A program made the translations under genes and the position numbers. Shown here one piece after another: positions 62,257 through 64,000 of a stretch of DNA of 64,000 bases; position 1 is the first letter of the stretch, and each line of letters begins with the position of its first letter. The stretch lies in assembly GCF_013184805.1 (NCBI RefSeq), contig NZ_JAATNG010000001.1, positions 744,001 to 808,000 on the forward strand. Reading direction: 5' to 3'. Source of the stretch: Pseudoruegeria sp. HB172150. Its GTDB lineage: Bacteria; Pseudomonadota; Alphaproteobacteria; Rhodobacterales; Rhodobacteraceae. The notes under the pieces were generated by a model. It searched no databases. It was not told where the DNA came from and saw nothing but the letters and a program-made list of their open reading frames with translations.

Positions 62257-63807
62257 ATGCAGCGAATCTGGCCGGACACCGCAGCCTTAGTATGGGCCGC
62301 TTCACTGGCTGCAGCCTTGGTGTATCCAACTGCCGTGATTGCGGCCGATCCGGTATTTCTGAACCGTTCCGGCAGTCTGCCGGTCTCCCATGTCTACGAT
62401 GGCGGTTGGGAACATTTCGTCGGCGGCGGTGTCGCTGTCTTCGACTGTAACGGAGATTCACTGCCAGAGATATTTGCAGCCGGCGGCGAGAACCCGGTGC
62501 GACTGTTCCTCAATACCACAGAGACGGCGGGTGCGCCGTTAAGCTTTTTACTCGGAGAGGTCCCTGATCTGATCGGCGTTACCGGCGCGTATCCGCTGGA
62601 TGTCGACAGCGACGGTCTGCTCGATCTGGTGGTCCTTCGAGCGGGGCCGAATGTCATGCTGAAGGGGCAGGGTGAATGCCAGTTTACGGACGCCACAAAG
62701 GAATGGGGCATAGTGCCCGAAGATCGCTGGACCACCGCCTTTTCGGCAACATGGGAGCCGGGCGAGACCTGGCCCACGCTGGCATTTGGCAATTACGTGG
62801 ATCGCGCCGACCCGGACGGACCATTTGGTGCCTGCGACGACAGTGAGTTGTTCCGCCCGGAAGGTGAAGGATATAGCAATCCGCAGGTTCTGGAGCCCGG
62901 CTACTGTCCGCTGTCGATGATGTTTTCCGACTGGTTCCGGCGGGGCCGGGCCGACCTGTGGTTATCTAACGACCGGCATTACTATATCCGTGGTGGCCAC
63001 GAGCAAATGTACCGCCTTGACGAGGGCCGGTTTCTCGGAGCTGAGGATGGATGGGAAGAAGTGTCGATCTGGGGCATGGGTATCGCCGCCCGCGACCTGA
63101 CTGGCGACGGGCGGCCAGAGGTCATGCTCACCTCAATGGGCGACCAGTTGCTGCAATTCGCGACTGCACAGGGGTTTCGCCGCGCGCCTTATGAGACAGG
63201 TGCTACGGCCCACAGACCCTTTACCGGCGACGACGGGCGTCCTTCAACTGGCTGGCATGCAGCCTTCGATGACGTGAATAACGACGGTCTGGCGGACATC
63301 TTCATCTCCAAGGGCAACGTGGACCAGATGCCCGGACTAGCTATGCACGATCCGAACAATCTGCTGATGGGCCGGCCCGATGGCACCTTTGTTGAGGCGG
63401 CTGCGATTGCGGGGATCGCCACGATGAGCCGGTCACGCGGCGCTGCGCTGGCAGACTTGAACGGTGATGGTCTGAGAGATCTGGTGGTGATCAATCGCAG
63501 AGCGCCGATGGAGGTGTGGCAGAACGCGACGGCAGGGGGCGGAAACTGGGTCGACGTAGAACTGCGGCAGAACGGCTCCAACACACGCGCCATAGGCGCT
63601 TGGGTGGAGTTGCGAGATACCTCTGGCATCCGGTTGCAGGAACTCACTGTGGGTGGCGGTCACGCGAGTGGTACAGCGGTGCCTCTGCATTTCGGGCTTG
63701 GTCAAGCCGGGAGCGCGGAGGTGCGTGTCACCTGGCCGGACGGGAAGGTTTCAGAGTGGTCCGTTGTGCCCATCAACGACCTAACGACAATAACTCGCGA
63801 CCGCTAA
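62257..63807 (+). CDS. Secreted FG-GAP/ASPIC-UnbV (CRTAC1-like) protein
   Basis: 516 aa with a signal peptide (MQRIWPDTAALVWAASLAAALVYPTAVIAA). Several FG-GAP/VCBS-type calcium-binding loops follow: FDCNGDSLPEIF, DVDSDGLLDLVV, DLTGDGRPEVML, DVNNDGLADIFI and DLNGDGLRDLVV, suggesting a beta-propeller. The C-terminal ~80 residues are an ASPIC/UnbV domain (NWVDVELRQNGSNTRAIGAWVEL...VTWPDG). Such proteins are extracellular or periplasmic and of unknown function. The ATG at 62257 follows GGGGGAGGAG. It is convergent with a di-haem-peroxidase-like gene, a common neighbour in this type of cluster. Confidence 0.9.
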   Translation: MQRIWPDTAALVWAASLAAALVYPTAVIAADPVFLNRSGSLPVSHVYDGGWEHFVGGGVAVFDCNGDSLPEIFAAGGENPVRLFLNTTETAGAPLSFLLGEVPDLIGVTGAYPLDVDSDGLLDLVVLRAGPNVMLKGQGECQFTDATKEWGIVPEDRWTTAFSATWEPGETWPTLAFGNYVDRADPDGPFGACDDSELFRPEGEGYSNPQVLEPGYCPLSMMFSDWFRRGRADLWLSNDRHYYIRGGHEQMYRLDEGRFLGAEDGWEEVSIWGMGIAARDLTGDGRPEVMLTSMGDQLLQFATAQGFRRAPYETGATAHRPFTGDDGRPSTGWHAAFDDVNNDGLADIFISKGNVDQMPGLAMHDPNNLLMGRPDGTFVEAAAIAGIATMSRSRGAALADLNGDGLRDLVVINRRAPMEVWQNATAGGGNWVDVELRQNGSNTRAIGAWVELRDTSGIRLQELTVGGGHASGTAVPLHFGLGQAGSAEVRVTWPDGKVSEWSVVPINDLTTITRDR

Positions 63808-63820
63808 GTGTCGTTTTCGG

Positions 63821-64000
63821 TCAGCGATCCACTGGCAATCCGCTGGGCACACTATCGGGTACACCAAGGCGGCCGGGAACCGCCGTCTTGCCAGTGAGGC
63901 TTTCGAGAAAGGTGACAAGGTCGTCCAGCGCAGGTTCGCTCAGTGCGATGCCGGGTCCCTCGTATGCGGCCGACAGAGCGGTAGTTTCTGCTGAGTCTGT
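63821..64000 (-). CDS. Probable di-haem cytochrome c peroxidase/MauG-like protein (3' end only)
   Basis: Only the last 59 codons are in the window; the 5' part lies beyond 64000. The translated end, with LSAAYEGPGIALSEPALDDLVTFLESLTG read over two pieces and finishing GRLGVPDSVPSGLPVDR, is typical of the C-terminus of bacterial di-haem peroxidases (a final helix, then LGxPDSVPSGLPVD). No haem motif falls in this part. It is convergent with the CRTAC1-like gene, 13 bases apart. Confidence 0.6.
   Translation of the reverse strand, partial: TDSAETTALSAAYEGPGIALSEPALDDLVTFLESLTGKTAVPGRLGVPDSVPSGLPVDR

Overview
The window is high-GC DNA with strong GGAGG-type ribosome binding sites and many operons joined by ATGA or GTGA overlaps. 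Its gene content (rhizobial-style rhamnose operon, NAD-dependent formate dehydrogenase, Fhs/PurU/MetF C1 genes, many ABC importers) fits an alphaproteobacterium, most likely of the Rhodobacteraceae (Roseobacter-like). That placement is inference from gene content. I saw no rRNA, tRNA, CRISPR array, transposase or phage genes.

Layout. 0.2-2.7 kb: a patatin-like lipase and a GntP-family permease. 3.1-13.8 kb: a complete L-rhamnose locus, rhaRSTPQUK on the minus strand and divergent rhaD-rhaA on the plus strand, with a 10-bp inverted repeat (a DeoR-type operator candidate) between them. 13.8-14.8 kb: a small protein with three LRYRG repeats and a GNAT acetyltransferase. 15.1-30.9 kb: a one-carbon region (fdsB with fused FdsG-like domain, fdsA, fhs, purU, metF) into which a sugar module is nested (Gfo/Idh/MocA oxidoreductase, three-gene ABC importer, two SDRs, an aldo/keto reductase). 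fdsB, purU and metF are each preceded by two TGTATACA-type palindromes, 53, 63 and 73 bp apart. 31.1-36.6 kb: a PAS-LuxR regulator divergent from a five-gene branched-chain-type ABC importer.

36.7-45.9 kb: the most unusual part, an eight-gene minus-strand cluster: Ser/Thr kinase, FHA protein, PP2C phosphatase, small GTPase, two dynamin-like GTPases, a possible Roadblock-like protein and an unknown protein. A hairpin with a nine-T tract lies just before the first dynamin gene and splits the signalling half from the dynamin half.

46.1-52.0 kb: an RND efflux operon with two tandem adaptor genes, ending in its TetR gene; a 20-bp palindrome lies in its promoter. 52.1-55.3 kb: an unknown operon (Tat-type FAD oxidase and three membrane proteins). 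55.4-58.8 kb: DoxX, an extradiol-dioxygenase-like VOC protein and a glutathionyl-hydroquinone reductase, divergent from a LysR regulator; probably quinone or catechol detoxification. 58.9-62.0 kb: a xylFHG D-xylose importer. 62.3-64.0 kb: a secreted FG-GAP/ASPIC-UnbV protein and the truncated 3' end of a probable di-haem cytochrome c peroxidase (MauG-like) gene.

A recurring regulatory device is a strong GC-rich hairpin directly after every one of the four periplasmic binding-protein genes, probably a way to make more binding protein than membrane components.
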